NCBI GenBank assembly: GCA_938045215.1
Contig: CALINF010000094.1
Location: 1-16,163, forward strand
Source of the DNA: an uncultured Halieaceae bacterium
GTDB taxonomy: Bacteria; Pseudomonadota; Gammaproteobacteria; Pseudomonadales; Halieaceae
Direction of reading: 5' to 3'
DNA: 16,163 nt
The position numbers and the translations under genes are program-made. Within the stretch, counting starts at the first letter, position 1; the number at the start of each line of letters is the position of its first letter. The notes under the pieces were generated by a model that was not told where the DNA came from, did no database searches, and worked only from the letters and a program-made list of their open reading frames with translations. Shown piece after piece: positions 1 through 7,411 of the stretch.

Positions 1-7
1 ACTGGAT

Positions 8-334
8 GTGACATTTGCAGTGCGCCTGGCAGCCACCTGGCATGACATTATGGGCATGGCCTCGAGCTATCTACTGCTGATGCTGGTGGCATTTGTACTC
101 GGTTTGCCGGTAGCGGCAGGTCTTACCCGTTTGCTACCGGGTCAGCGTGCGTTGCTCTTTACGCTGGCAGGTTTCGTTGCGGTGGTAGCGTTACACCTGA
201 TCATGAAAGCGGTGCTGGGCGTTTCGGGTATTGCCGTTACGCGCACAGTGGCCGGTTTGATCGGCCAGGGCGTGGCAGGTGCGATTGGAGGCTACTGCTA
301 CCATCTACTTAGCAGGCATGTTTCTGCGAGTTAG
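8..334 (+). CDS. Small hydrophobic membrane protein, possibly 5'-incomplete
   Basis: This is an unrecognised protein of up to 108 residues, rich in Leu, Val, Ala and Gly. Three segments look membrane-spanning: about residues 19-39, 48-71 and 81-101. I see no catalytic motif or signal peptidase site, so an inner-membrane location is an inference from hydrophobicity. The start given is a GTG at base 8. The frame stays open back to base 2 and no ribosome binding site can be judged in seven bases, so the true start may lie outside the window. Its stop lies three bases from the stop of the convergent transglycosylase gene, which leaves no room for a separate terminator. Function unknown. Confidence 0.6.
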   Translation: MTFAVRLAATWHDIMGMASSYLLLMLVAFVLGLPVAAGLTRLLPGQRALLFTLAGFVAVVALHLIMKAVLGVSGIAVTRTVAGLIGQGVAGAIGGYCYHLLSRHVSAS

Positions 335-337
335 CCT

Positions 338-1933
338 TCAGTTGCTGGCCTCGCCCTTCGGCAGTTCTTCGATGCCAGCGGCCTCGCGCGCTGCCTGGCG
401 TTTGAGCGCTTGCATTGTCACCATGCGATAGCTCAGGTAGTACTTGAAGATATTGGCAACATACTGAACGGTCTCTCTGCCGATTTCTTTTGCTGCGATC
501 AACTCCACATTATCGAACCACAGGTTGGGGTTATAGCCCTGCGCTTCGGCTTTCGCACGTAGATTGATCATGCGGGCAGGTCCCGCGTTGTAGGCCGCCA
601 ATGCCAGTAGCGTCTGGTTCAGTGGGTCGATGGCAGGGTCGTCGAAGTAGCGATCCCTCAGATAGTCGAGGTACTTGATGCCGGCGTGGATGTTGGCCTC
701 CACCTCGTGAATGTTATTGATATCCACCTTGTCGTCCGCGGCCGTGCTCGGTAGCAGCTGCATCACGCCGACAGCGCCTGCTCGGGAGCGCACTGATTGA
801 TCCAGTTTACTTTCCTGATAGCCCTGAGCAGCAGCGAGTAGATACTCGATACCGTACTGTTCGCCGTAGGTGCGAAAAATCGATTCCAGCTCCTCAAACC
901 TTGCATACTCGTCGCTGCCCAGCGCATTCGCAGCCCAATCAAAATCACGTATATATCGGTTGCGCATGATATTGCCGATCATGGTGCCTTCTCTGTTCTT
1001 GCGCAGAAATGCGTTTACCGCTGCAGCCAGCTTGGGGCTGTCCTTGCGGAAAGCCCAGGCGATGCGGCCGCCCTCGCGGAAAACGATGTCGCTGCGTACG
1101 GTCAGATTGGTGAACACATCCTCCCAGAGCTCGGTCTTGTACTCATCAACAATAGCCCAGGGCAACAGCCCTGCGTTGACCATCTCGATCAGGTCATCAT
1201 CTTCGAGTAGCTCAGACATGGGTTCAATGATGACAGGCTTCTTCTCTTGCGCGAGTAGTCGCTCGTTCAGGTTTTCCAGGCTCATACGGTAACTGCTGGA
1301 TAACCGTACATGGATAGTCTGGCCAGAGAGATCGTCTATTGTGGTAATAGGGGGAGCGGATGGACCTGTCACCAAAATTTCCGAAAGTGGCTTGCTGGAT
1401 GGAATGCTGAATTCCACCTCGGATTGGCGCTCGGGTGTGATGGATAGGCCAGCTGAGATAATGTCGCCCTTGCCCTCCAGCAGTGCGGGAATCAGCTGGT
1501 CTCGAGCCACGGGTATCACGATCACGTGTACGCGTATGTGATCGCGCGCCATGTTGTCGTTGACCGCGTCTTCAAACCTGCCCATCACCTCGGCTACGAT
1601 GCCTTTTTCTTCGCCGTTGTCCAGATAGTAGCGACCCGCTCCATAGACGGTCAGTACGCGTATAACACGTCGCTCTTCCATGCCGTCCAGATCACCTGTC
1701 CATTGGTTTCTTACCAGCGACAGTGACGAGGGTAAGTCTGCCGGGCTTGCCTCTGCGGCGCTGGTTTCAGGCTCTGGGCCGATAGCCTGATTTGACGGCG
1801 CCACGATCGCAATATCTTGCGAGACCTCCCCACTGGTTGCAGTGGCAGTGGACGTGTCGTCCTGCGTGTCACTGCCGCAGGCCAGCAAGGTCATGCACAG
1901 GAGAGTTGAGAGAATGAGGCGGGTATGTTTCAT
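338..1933 (-). CDS. mltF: MltF-like membrane-bound lytic murein transglycosylase (lipoprotein)
   Basis: This 531-residue protein has the MltF architecture. A lipoprotein signal ends in the lipobox LLAC (Cys19, followed by Gly, compatible with the outer membrane). A low-complexity Ser/Thr/Ala/Glu linker runs to about residue 70. A periplasmic solute-binding (SBP_bac_3-type) domain covers about 90-320. A C-terminal SLT/goose-lysozyme-like domain covers about 355-500. The likely catalytic acid is Glu374 in GYQESKLD; the GVMQLLPSTA (389-398) and AAYNAGPAR (446-454) motifs are intact. In this family the enzyme cleaves peptidoglycan glycan strands with 1,6-anhydro-muropeptide formation, and the N-terminal domain modulates activity. 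The length is close to E. coli MltF (about 518). The start has only a weak GGA upstream. It lies 36 bases after the subtilisin-like gene and is probably cotranscribed with it. Family assignment is firm; exact orthology to MltF is inferred from domain order. Confidence 0.88.
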   Translation of the reverse strand: MKHTRLILSTLLCMTLLACGSDTQDDTSTATATSGEVSQDIAIVAPSNQAIGPEPETSAAEASPADLPSSLSLVRNQWTGDLDGMEERRVIRVLTVYGAGRYYLDNGEEKGIVAEVMGRFEDAVNDNMARDHIRVHVIVIPVARDQLIPALLEGKGDIISAGLSITPERQSEVEFSIPSSKPLSEILVTGPSAPPITTIDDLSGQTIHVRLSSSYRMSLENLNERLLAQEKKPVIIEPMSELLEDDDLIEMVNAGLLPWAIVDEYKTELWEDVFTNLTVRSDIVFREGGRIAWAFRKDSPKLAAAVNAFLRKNREGTMIGNIMRNRYIRDFDWAANALGSDEYARFEELESIFRTYGEQYGIEYLLAAAQGYQESKLDQSVRSRAGAVGVMQLLPSTAADDKVDINNIHEVEANIHAGIKYLDYLRDRYFDDPAIDPLNQTLLALAAYNAGPARMINLRAKAEAQGYNPNLWFDNVELIAAKEIGRETVQYVANIFKYYLSYRMVTMQALKRQAAREAAGIEELPKGEASN

Positions 1934-1969
1934 ACAGGAAATATCCGAGTGGGTTGAGTTTAGCCGGTG

Positions 1970-4864
1970 TTACTTGTTGCCGAGAGGCGTTGGCGAGCGC
2001 TGCAGAGTTAATTCGGCTCTCTCAGCTTCCTCAGCTTCCTCAGCTCCCTCTGTTGATGCGATGGTGGGGATAACCACCAGATACTCTATCGCAAAGTCGA
2101 CACTGTCACGATCAGAGCTGAGCTCCAGTGACTGCGGTTGGTCGATGGTCAGCCATGCACCGCAGGCCTCACCTGGGTCGCAGATCAAGAAGTCATTGTC
2201 CAGATCAGTACCAGCATAGATCTGGTAGGTGCCTGCTGGCACCTCGCCGAAGTCGAAAGCATAGCTGCCGCCGCGTGGCAGTGCACTTGTCTCGGCCACC
2301 ACTTCCTCTGTAGCGTCGTCGATCAGCAGGATGTAAATACGGCCCAGGTCAGACACCACCGCGCCGCCGCCGGTTGCCAGAACCGACACCTTCAGGGTGT
2401 TTTCGCTGGAGAAAACGGTTATTTCGCCCGAGTTCACGCCGTCGCTTAGTAAGTCCCGGTCGATTGCTACGTTATAGTTGCCAAGGCCATTTGTATCCAC
2501 CTCGGCAGGCGATACTGATAACCATGGCTCAGAACCCGCTACACGGGTGACTCTCAGCTGCCCTGACCCCGCACGGTTTATGCCCAGAGTCAGTTTGGTT
2601 AGCGTACCGCCGAAGCTGATCAGGTTGGTGCTTGCGGTTATTGCTGCAACTGCCGGATTATCTTCCCCGGCGAGGCTGAGCGCTGCATCGACAGCGCGCT
2701 GCGCATTGATGAGTCCATAGCCGTAGTCGCTATCACGACCTGATGTGCCAGCATCATCAGTGATGTCACCACGGCTTAGCAAAGCCTCTATATCGGTTGC
2801 ACCCAGTGCGGGGTTAACACTCTTCATCAGTGCGAATACGCCGGCGACATGGGGGGCGGCCATTGAAGTACCACTTAGGAATGTGTACGCGAAGTTAGCG
2901 CCCGAACCGCCGGTACTGAGCACGCCATCGGGGTAGCCATCACCGTTGAAATCTGCGGAGGCATCACCGCCCGGTGCGGCGACGTCGATGGTGTTGCCGC
3001 GGTTGGAATAGCGGGTGATTTGCCCCTGTGCATCCACAGCACTCACCGAGAACACACCCTCATAAGCGGCGGGGTAACTGGCGATGCTGCTGCCGTCATT
3101 GCCCGCTGCGGCCACAACAAGAATGCCGGCGGCACTCAGATCGCTAAACAAGGCCTGATCGACCGCGCTGAAGCCGCCACCGCCCAGGCTCAGATTGATA
3201 ACATCCGCAGCCCGCTCAGGCACCCTGCCCGAATCGTTGGGCAGTGCGGCGGCATAGCGAATCGCCTGATTCACGTCATAGCTGGTGCCACTGCCGTCAA
3301 TGCCCAGTGCGCGTATTGGCATGATTCGGGTTGAATAGGCCACGCCAGCAACCCCGATTCCATTGTTTCCACGCGCTGCGACAGTGCCGGCTACATGGGT
3401 GCCATGAAAGTTGTTGCCGCTGATGCCTGAGCCAGCCGTGGGCTCTTCCGGATCCGGGTCGATACCGTCACCGTCCGCGGCGCTGGCTGGGGACCGAACG
3501 AAGTCGAAGCCGGGAACCAGTTGCCCCTCGAGGTCTGGGTGGCGCGACAAGATGCCGGTATCGATTACGGCAACGATGACTTCCTGGGTGCCGGTTGTGG
3601 TATCCCAGGCTGCCGGCAGATTGATCAGCGGGTAGTGCCATTGAAACGGATACGCCTCATCGTTGGTATTGGCATAGGCACGCACCCGGTAATTGGGCTC
3701 TGCGTGGGCAATTTGCGGATCGCTGCGCAGCGACTTGATTGTCATCAGTGTTTCCCAGCGAGCCGACAGAGTCGGGTCGGTAATCATGCTCTTGCGCTGC
3801 AGTGCGGTTCCCAGGCGCTGCAATGATTGGTCAAACCCGGAAATCGTTGAATCCATAGCCAAGAGGTTTGGGCCACTTGAGCCTCCACCGCGCGTGACCA
3901 TACCAATGCGGTCCATGAGTTGTTGTCGCAGTGAACTCGCCAGCGAAGGTTGGGGGCGAGGAGCTGTGAAAGCCACTACGGTTTCCCAGGGAATAATTTC
4001 ACCGCGGGGGACCGCACTGACTCCCGTCGGGCGAGAGCCCACGGCGAGTGTGTAGTTAGTAGCACCTTCGAATGCGAACACGTTCACCAAATAGGTGCCA
4101 TCCACGTTAATTTCGAGTGTTTCCACCTCACCCACGTCGAGTGAAAAATCCAGAACCGTGCCGTTTGCATCCAGTAAATAGAGGTCGGCGTCGGCAGTTT
4201 GGTAATCAGCTACCAACAGCGTTACGCTCTGGCCCGCCAGCAGATCGACTCGATAGTAGTCATCCACATCGCCAACGGTATGAAAGGTGCCCTCGCTGCC
4301 GGTTCCGGGCTGATTGACGTAGCCACCTACCGTTATGGGGTTGGGTATGCGCTGGGCTGAGCCAGGTGAATTGTTACTTTCAACGGGGTCGGCTGGGTCA
4401 TTGGTGTCGCCATCGCGGATCTGACTCGTCGATGTATCGACTGTGCCTTTGAGCGTAAAGCGTTGCTGTACGCCGGTAGCGTTTACTGTAATGGCGACGT
4501 TGGCTGTGCTGCTGTCCCCGTCATTGTCTGTGACTGTAAGTGAGAAAATGAGTGTCGCACCCGCAGATACCTCCGGCGCGGTGAACGTGGCTTGGGGCGT
4601 ATCAGCATTTGCCAGTGTTAGCGAGGGGCCCGAGAGCTGCTGCCAGAGATAGGTGCTGACAATGCCATCTGGGTCCCTGCTGCCAGCTCCATCGAGCAAC
4701 ACATCCTGAAAAGCATTGACGGTTTGTGCGCTACCCGGATCAGCCACGGGTGGCTGATTGGCGGGAGGCGCTGAGCCACCGCTGCCGCCACTACCGCCAC
4801 CGCAGGCTGTTAGCGCGGCGATCAAGCCCAGAGCCATAGCCAAAGAGAGCAGTCTTGTCACCAT
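1970..4864 (-). CDS. S8 subtilisin-family serine protease, multidomain lipoprotein
   Basis: This 964-residue secreted protease has a signal peptide ending in the lipobox LTAC (Cys21), followed by a Gly/Ser stretch. Next come a PKD/Ig-like domain (about 35-127), a pre-peptidase C-terminal-type (PPC) beta domain (about 160-276) and a region ending in HAEPNYRVRA (387-396) that resembles the end of an S8 propeptide. The peptidase domain is about 418-730. The catalytic triad is visible: Asp435 in AVIDTG, His487 in HGTHVAGT and Ser667 in SGTSMAAPHVAG, with Asn589 as the oxyanion residue. Two further beta-sandwich-like regions (about 735-830 and 842-925) and a Glu/Ala-rich tail follow. A periplasmic or surface-anchored endopeptidase is inferred. 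The ATG at 4864 lacks a well-spaced Shine-Dalgarno (AGGA lies about 16 bases upstream), so translation may be inefficient or coupled to the quinone oxidoreductase gene 32 bases upstream. Substrate unknown. Confidence 0.92.
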   Translation of the reverse strand: MVTRLLSLAMALGLIAALTACGGGSGGSGGSAPPANQPPVADPGSAQTVNAFQDVLLDGAGSRDPDGIVSTYLWQQLSGPSLTLANADTPQATFTAPEVSAGATLIFSLTVTDNDGDSSTANVAITVNATGVQQRFTLKGTVDTSTSQIRDGDTNDPADPVESNNSPGSAQRIPNPITVGGYVNQPGTGSEGTFHTVGDVDDYYRVDLLAGQSVTLLVADYQTADADLYLLDANGTVLDFSLDVGEVETLEINVDGTYLVNVFAFEGATNYTLAVGSRPTGVSAVPRGEIIPWETVVAFTAPRPQPSLASSLRQQLMDRIGMVTRGGGSSGPNLLAMDSTISGFDQSLQRLGTALQRKSMITDPTLSARWETLMTIKSLRSDPQIAHAEPNYRVRAYANTNDEAYPFQWHYPLINLPAAWDTTTGTQEVIVAVIDTGILSRHPDLEGQLVPGFDFVRSPASAADGDGIDPDPEEPTAGSGISGNNFHGTHVAGTVAARGNNGIGVAGVAYSTRIMPIRALGIDGSGTSYDVNQAIRYAAALPNDSGRVPERAADVINLSLGGGGFSAVDQALFSDLSAAGILVVAAAGNDGSSIASYPAAYEGVFSVSAVDAQGQITRYSNRGNTIDVAAPGGDASADFNGDGYPDGVLSTGGSGANFAYTFLSGTSMAAPHVAGVFALMKSVNPALGATDIEALLSRGDITDDAGTSGRDSDYGYGLINAQRAVDAALSLAGEDNPAVAAITASTNLISFGGTLTKLTLGINRAGSGQLRVTRVAGSEPWLSVSPAEVDTNGLGNYNVAIDRDLLSDGVNSGEITVFSSENTLKVSVLATGGGAVVSDLGRIYILLIDDATEEVVAETSALPRGGSYAFDFGEVPAGTYQIYAGTDLDNDFLICDPGEACGAWLTIDQPQSLELSSDRDSVDFAIEYLVVIPTIASTEGAEEAEEAERAELTLQRSPTPLGNK
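2022..2048. repeat. Three tandem 9-bp repeats in the protease tail
   Basis: Three adjacent copies of the 9-mer TCAGCTTCC (the third with one change) encode the Glu-Glu-Ala-rich tail near residues 940-948 of the subtilisin-like lipoprotein. The repeat is in frame, so copy-number slippage would lengthen or shorten the acidic tail without breaking the gene. Confidence 0.8.
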
Positions 4865-4896
4865 GATGACGCGAACATCTTCCTGTTTTTTGCTTG

Positions 4897-5901
4897 CTAG
4901 TCCATTGCCAGCAGGATTTTGCCCATATGGCCACCGGCCTCCATCCTGGCGTGCGCTTCACCCACTTGCGCCAGAGGCATAACTGAGTCGATCGTAGGAC
5001 GGATCTGTCCGGTATTTAGCAAGGGGTAGACCCGTTCCAGTATCTCCTCAACCATCACAGCTTTCTGAGCAAAACTCTGCGCGCGCAAGGTAGATCCGGT
5101 CAGCACGAGGCGCTTGGTGAGCATCGGCAGGAAGTTCACCTCAGCGCCAAAACCCCGAATGAATGCGATGTAGACAATCCGGCCTTCCGGCGCTGCTATA
5201 TTGAGGTTCTTCTGTACGAAGTCACCGCCGGCCATGTCCAGAATGACGTTGATTTTGTCACCCATGTCACGTGCTCGCAGCGCCTGCTCGAAGTCCTCGG
5301 TCTTGTAGTTGAAAGCTGCCTTGGCGCCAAGTTTAACCGCAGCAGCACACTTTTCATCGGTGCCCGCGGTGGTGTATACCTCAAATCCCATCGCGGCACA
5401 GAGGCTGATGCCCAATGTGCCAATACCGCTCGCACCCCCATGGATGAGTACGGTCTCTCCCTCCTTGAGCTGGCATCGCTGGAACAGGTTATGCCAGACG
5501 GTGAGTAGTGCCTCTGGTAGGGCGGCGGCGTCGACCAGCGGCATACCATCAGGAATCGGCAGGCACTGTGATACGGGTGCTACCGTGTAGTCGGCATAGC
5601 CACCACCATGTGTGAGCGCGCAAATGTCATCGCCGATCTTCCAGTCGTGTACCTCGCTGCCCGTGGCAACTACGGTACCGGAGACTTCCAGGCCCATGAT
5701 TGGTGAGGCGTCTGTCGGTGGCGGGTACAGGCCCATACGCTGCAGCAGATCTGCCCGGTTCAGCCCGGCGGCACATACCTTGATCAGAACTTCACCCGGC
5801 CCTGGCGCGGGTGTCGCTCCACTGTCGATCGATAATGTCTGATCCTGGGGATCGATAGCGACAAAACGTCGGGTGGATGGAACAGTCAGATCAGCGGTCA
5901 T
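4897..5901 (-). CDS. NAD(P)H:quinone oxidoreductase, PIG3-type MDR family
   Basis: This is a 334-residue medium-chain dehydrogenase/reductase without zinc-binding cysteine motifs, which fits the quinone oxidoreductase branch. The N-terminal GroES-like domain contains AAGLNRADLLQRMGLYPPP (44-62), a hallmark of the PIG3 subgroup. The Rossmann motif is HGGASGIGTLG (154-164), and GSTLRAQS near 269-276 is also typical. Members reduce quinones with NADPH in the cytoplasm; the physiological substrate here is unknown. A longer reading frame begins at 5934, but the ATG at 5901 is preferred. It has AGGA eight bases upstream and it starts where family members start. The 5934 codon overlaps a perfect TATAAT. 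The gene is the first of a probable minus-strand transcription unit with the protease (32-base gap) and the transglycosylase. Confidence 0.9.
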   Translation of the reverse strand: MTADLTVPSTRRFVAIDPQDQTLSIDSGATPAPGPGEVLIKVCAAGLNRADLLQRMGLYPPPTDASPIMGLEVSGTVVATGSEVHDWKIGDDICALTHGGGYADYTVAPVSQCLPIPDGMPLVDAAALPEALLTVWHNLFQRCQLKEGETVLIHGGASGIGTLGISLCAAMGFEVYTTAGTDEKCAAAVKLGAKAAFNYKTEDFEQALRARDMGDKINVILDMAGGDFVQKNLNIAAPEGRIVYIAFIRGFGAEVNFLPMLTKRLVLTGSTLRAQSFAQKAVMVEEILERVYPLLNTGQIRPTIDSVMPLAQVGEAHARMEAGGHMGKILLAMD

Positions 5902-5909
5902 GGGTAATA

Positions 5910-5913
5910 TCCT
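5910..5913 (-). promoter_or_regulatory. Ribosome binding site deciding the quinone oxidoreductase start
   Basis: On the minus strand AGGA lies eight bases before the ATG at 5901. No comparable sequence precedes the alternative in-frame ATG at 5934. Confidence 0.7.
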
Positions 5914-5932
5914 GGAGTAGCCTGAGCCGGGC

Positions 5933-5938
5933 ATTATA
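5933..5938 (-). promoter_or_regulatory. Candidate sigma-70 -10 box for the quinone oxidoreductase gene
   Basis: The minus strand reads TATAAT here, a perfect -10 hexamer. It would place transcription start near 5926 and give a leader of roughly 25 bases before the ATG at 5901. I see no good -35 hexamer at 16-18 bases upstream, so the promoter may be weak or activator-dependent. Confidence 0.45.
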
Positions 5939-6029
5939 AGCTAATGCAGCACGAGGTTCTGTATCATCGCTGCGCGGCTGTATTTTAAATCCCGACTGCG
6001 ATGTGCCGGTACTGGCGTTCGAGGACTCT

Positions 6030-6365
6030 TTAGTCGTGAGGCAACTCAGGATGCGTGATCGTAGCCATATATTCTGCCGCTGCGCGAATGTCGTAGCGGC
6101 TTGCGCCTCCTTCACCACCCTGGGGTGGCATTGCCAGATAACCTTTCTCCGCGTGTTCGACCAGTACGCTGTCCCACAGAAATGAGCGTCCTTCCCAGTC
6201 TGCTGGCTGTGTTGTGCGCGGCGCTTTCATGATGCCCACGTCATGGCAGCGGGCGCAGGTATTTTCGTAGGCAGTCTTGCCCTCGGCCATTCTTTGATCG
6301 GTAGCCTGTGCGGCAGTGCCCGCCAAGGCCAATGCGCTCAGGGTGAGCATAAGTGGCAGTCGCAT
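6030..6365 (-). CDS. Small periplasmic c-type cytochrome (class I, c5-like)
   Basis: This 111-residue protein has a Sec signal peptide of about 21 residues (cleavage likely after AAQA). It has a single haem-binding motif, CARCH (Cys37, Cys40, His41), and a probable axial Met79 in GYLAMPPQGG, followed by a C-terminal helix. This is the pattern of monohaem class I cytochromes of the c5/c555 type, which shuttle electrons in the periplasm. The ATG at 6365 is preferred over a TTG at 6380 because GGGGAA precedes it at suitable spacing and the signal peptide then begins with Met-Arg. The gene is divergent from the GMC dehydrogenase operon and shares a 132-base intergenic region with it, so it is a good candidate electron acceptor for that enzyme. 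That pairing is inferred from position. Confidence 0.9.
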   Translation of the reverse strand: MRLPLMLTLSALALAGTAAQATDQRMAEGKTAYENTCARCHDVGIMKAPRTTQPADWEGRSFLWDSVLVEHAEKGYLAMPPQGGEGGASRYDIRAAAEYMATITHPELPHD

Positions 6366-6402
6366 ATCGTCGTTCCCCAATTCCAGTACTTTAGGTTACT
6401 CT

Positions 6403-6426
6403 AGGACAAATTCGGCCGCTTGTCCT
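6403..6426. promoter_or_regulatory. Inverted repeat in the divergent cytochrome/GMC promoter region
   Basis: AGGACAA at 6403-6409 is matched by TTGTCCT at 6420-6426, a perfect 7-base inverted repeat with a 10-base GC-rich spacer. It lies in the shared upstream region of the cytochrome gene and the GMC operon, so it could be an operator for a dimeric regulator acting on both. A fortuitous hairpin is also possible. Confidence 0.4.
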
Positions 6427-6497
6427 TGCCTGAGAAAGACTCCGTTGATGCAGGTCAGAGAACAGAAGGCATAAAAGATCAATAACACGAGTTTGTC

Positions 6498-6776
6498 ATG
6501 TATCCATTTCTGCCGCGGGCCCTGTTGTGGGGGCTGGGTGTTACTTTCTATCTACGGTATGGACTTGAGCCCACCGGCTGGTTGTTCTACGAGGCCTACC
6601 ACGCGATCCATTTAGACTGGCTGTATCATGGGTATAGCGTGTTTCGAGGTGGCGGCTACTTGTTTGGCCTGTGGCCCTACCAATGGATGGCCTGCTCCTT
6701 TGCCGGTGCATTAGTTGGTCTGTTGGTGCTGTTTTTGGCGAATCGATCCCAACGCGCAGTTAAGGAACCACAATGA
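6498..6776 (+). CDS. Uncharacterised 92-residue membrane protein, first gene of the GMC operon
   Basis: I do not recognise a family. The protein is rich in aromatic residues (many Trp, Tyr and Phe). It has one weakly hydrophobic N-terminal segment (about 4-24) and one clear C-terminal transmembrane helix (about 64-83), followed by a short basic tail. Between them lies a His/Tyr/Trp-rich stretch (about 29-60). Its stop overlaps the next start by four bases (ATGA at 6773), so translational coupling with the Tat-signal subunit is likely. Position suggests a membrane anchor or assembly partner for the GMC dehydrogenase complex, but nothing in the sequence proves that. The start has only a weak upstream GAG, so another start is conceivable. 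It could also be a spurious frame, though length, coupling and amphipathic composition argue for a real gene. Confidence 0.7.
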   Translation: MYPFLPRALLWGLGVTFYLRYGLEPTGWLFYEAYHAIHLDWLYHGYSVFRGGGYLFGLWPYQWMACSFAGALVGLLVLFLANRSQRAVKEPQ

Positions 6777-7411
6777 ATCGCAGGGAATTTCTGCAGTGCG
6801 CAGCATTGATCAGCGCGGGTGCAACCGTTGCGCCCAAAGGCTGGACATTAAGCCAGGAGCAAAGCCGTTATCTGGCAGCCCGCCCACCCTATATCGATCA
6901 GGCGATGCCGGCGCTTTTTACCAGTGCCCAGCGTGCAACTGTGCGAGCCATGGCCGATCAGATTATTCCTCAAACCGATACGCCGGGAGCGCTGGATGCA
7001 GGCGCTGACCGTTTCATTGAGCTGATGGTGTCTGATTGGTTCAATGCAGCGGAGCAAAGACACTTCATGGTCGGGCTTGCCGAAATCTCGGAGCGCTCAG
7101 GGGGCGACTTTGCGGCACTGCCGCCTGCGCAGCAGTTGAGCTTGCTCGAGGCGTTGGAATCGGAGTCGACGGACGCCAACTGGTATGCCCCTTTCTCCAC
7201 TATGAGGGTGTGGGATGATTCTGCACCCTTTATTTGTCAGTTCAAGGAGCTAACGGTTCTGGGCTTCACTTTGTCGGAGGTGGGCGCTACGCAGTTCTTG
7301 CGACCCAATCCCATGGGCACTTTGAATGGCGACCTGCCATTGGGGCCGGACGATCCTGCCTACGACAAGGAGAGCATGTTGCGCAGCTTTGCCGGAGAGG
7401 CGAGCCAATGA
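6773..7411 (+). CDS. Gluconate 2-dehydrogenase subunit 3-like protein with Tat signal
   Basis: This 212-residue protein starts with a twin-arginine signal: RREFLQ at residues 3-8, then a hydrophobic Ala-rich stretch to about 20. The mature region carries the subunit-3 (gluconate_2-dh3) pattern, with MADQIIPQTDTPGALDAGAD at about 60-79. In characterised relatives (gluconate 2-dehydrogenase and FAD-dependent glucose dehydrogenase) this small subunit is non-catalytic. It escorts the signal-less GMC flavoprotein through the Tat system and stabilises it. Here too the flavoprotein has no signal of its own. The gene is preceded by AGGA six bases before the ATG and overlaps both neighbours by four bases (ATGA junctions), consistent with stoichiometric coupled translation. 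The periplasmic location of the complex is inferred from the Tat motif. Confidence 0.9.
   Translation: MNRREFLQCAALISAGATVAPKGWTLSQEQSRYLAARPPYIDQAMPALFTSAQRATVRAMADQIIPQTDTPGALDAGADRFIELMVSDWFNAAEQRHFMVGLAEISERSGGDFAALPPAQQLSLLEALESESTDANWYAPFSTMRVWDDSAPFICQFKELTVLGFTLSEVGATQFLRPNPMGTLNGDLPLGPDDPAYDKESMLRSFAGEASQ

Noticed and set aside
6005..6016. GCCGGTACTGGC imperfect palindrome downstream of the cytochrome gene
   Set aside because: It has no loop for a terminator hairpin and no T-tract, and the palindrome has one mismatched pair; likely chance.
6447..6477. TTGATG ... CATAAA as a promoter for the GMC operon
   Set aside because: The spacing is about 19 bases and both hexamers are poor matches; not strong enough to list.
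7234..7407. N-terminal extension of the GMC gene to 7234
   Set aside because: It would overlap the Tat-subunit gene by 178 bases and add residues before the FAD motif; the ATG at 7408 has a good ribosome binding site and an ATGA junction.
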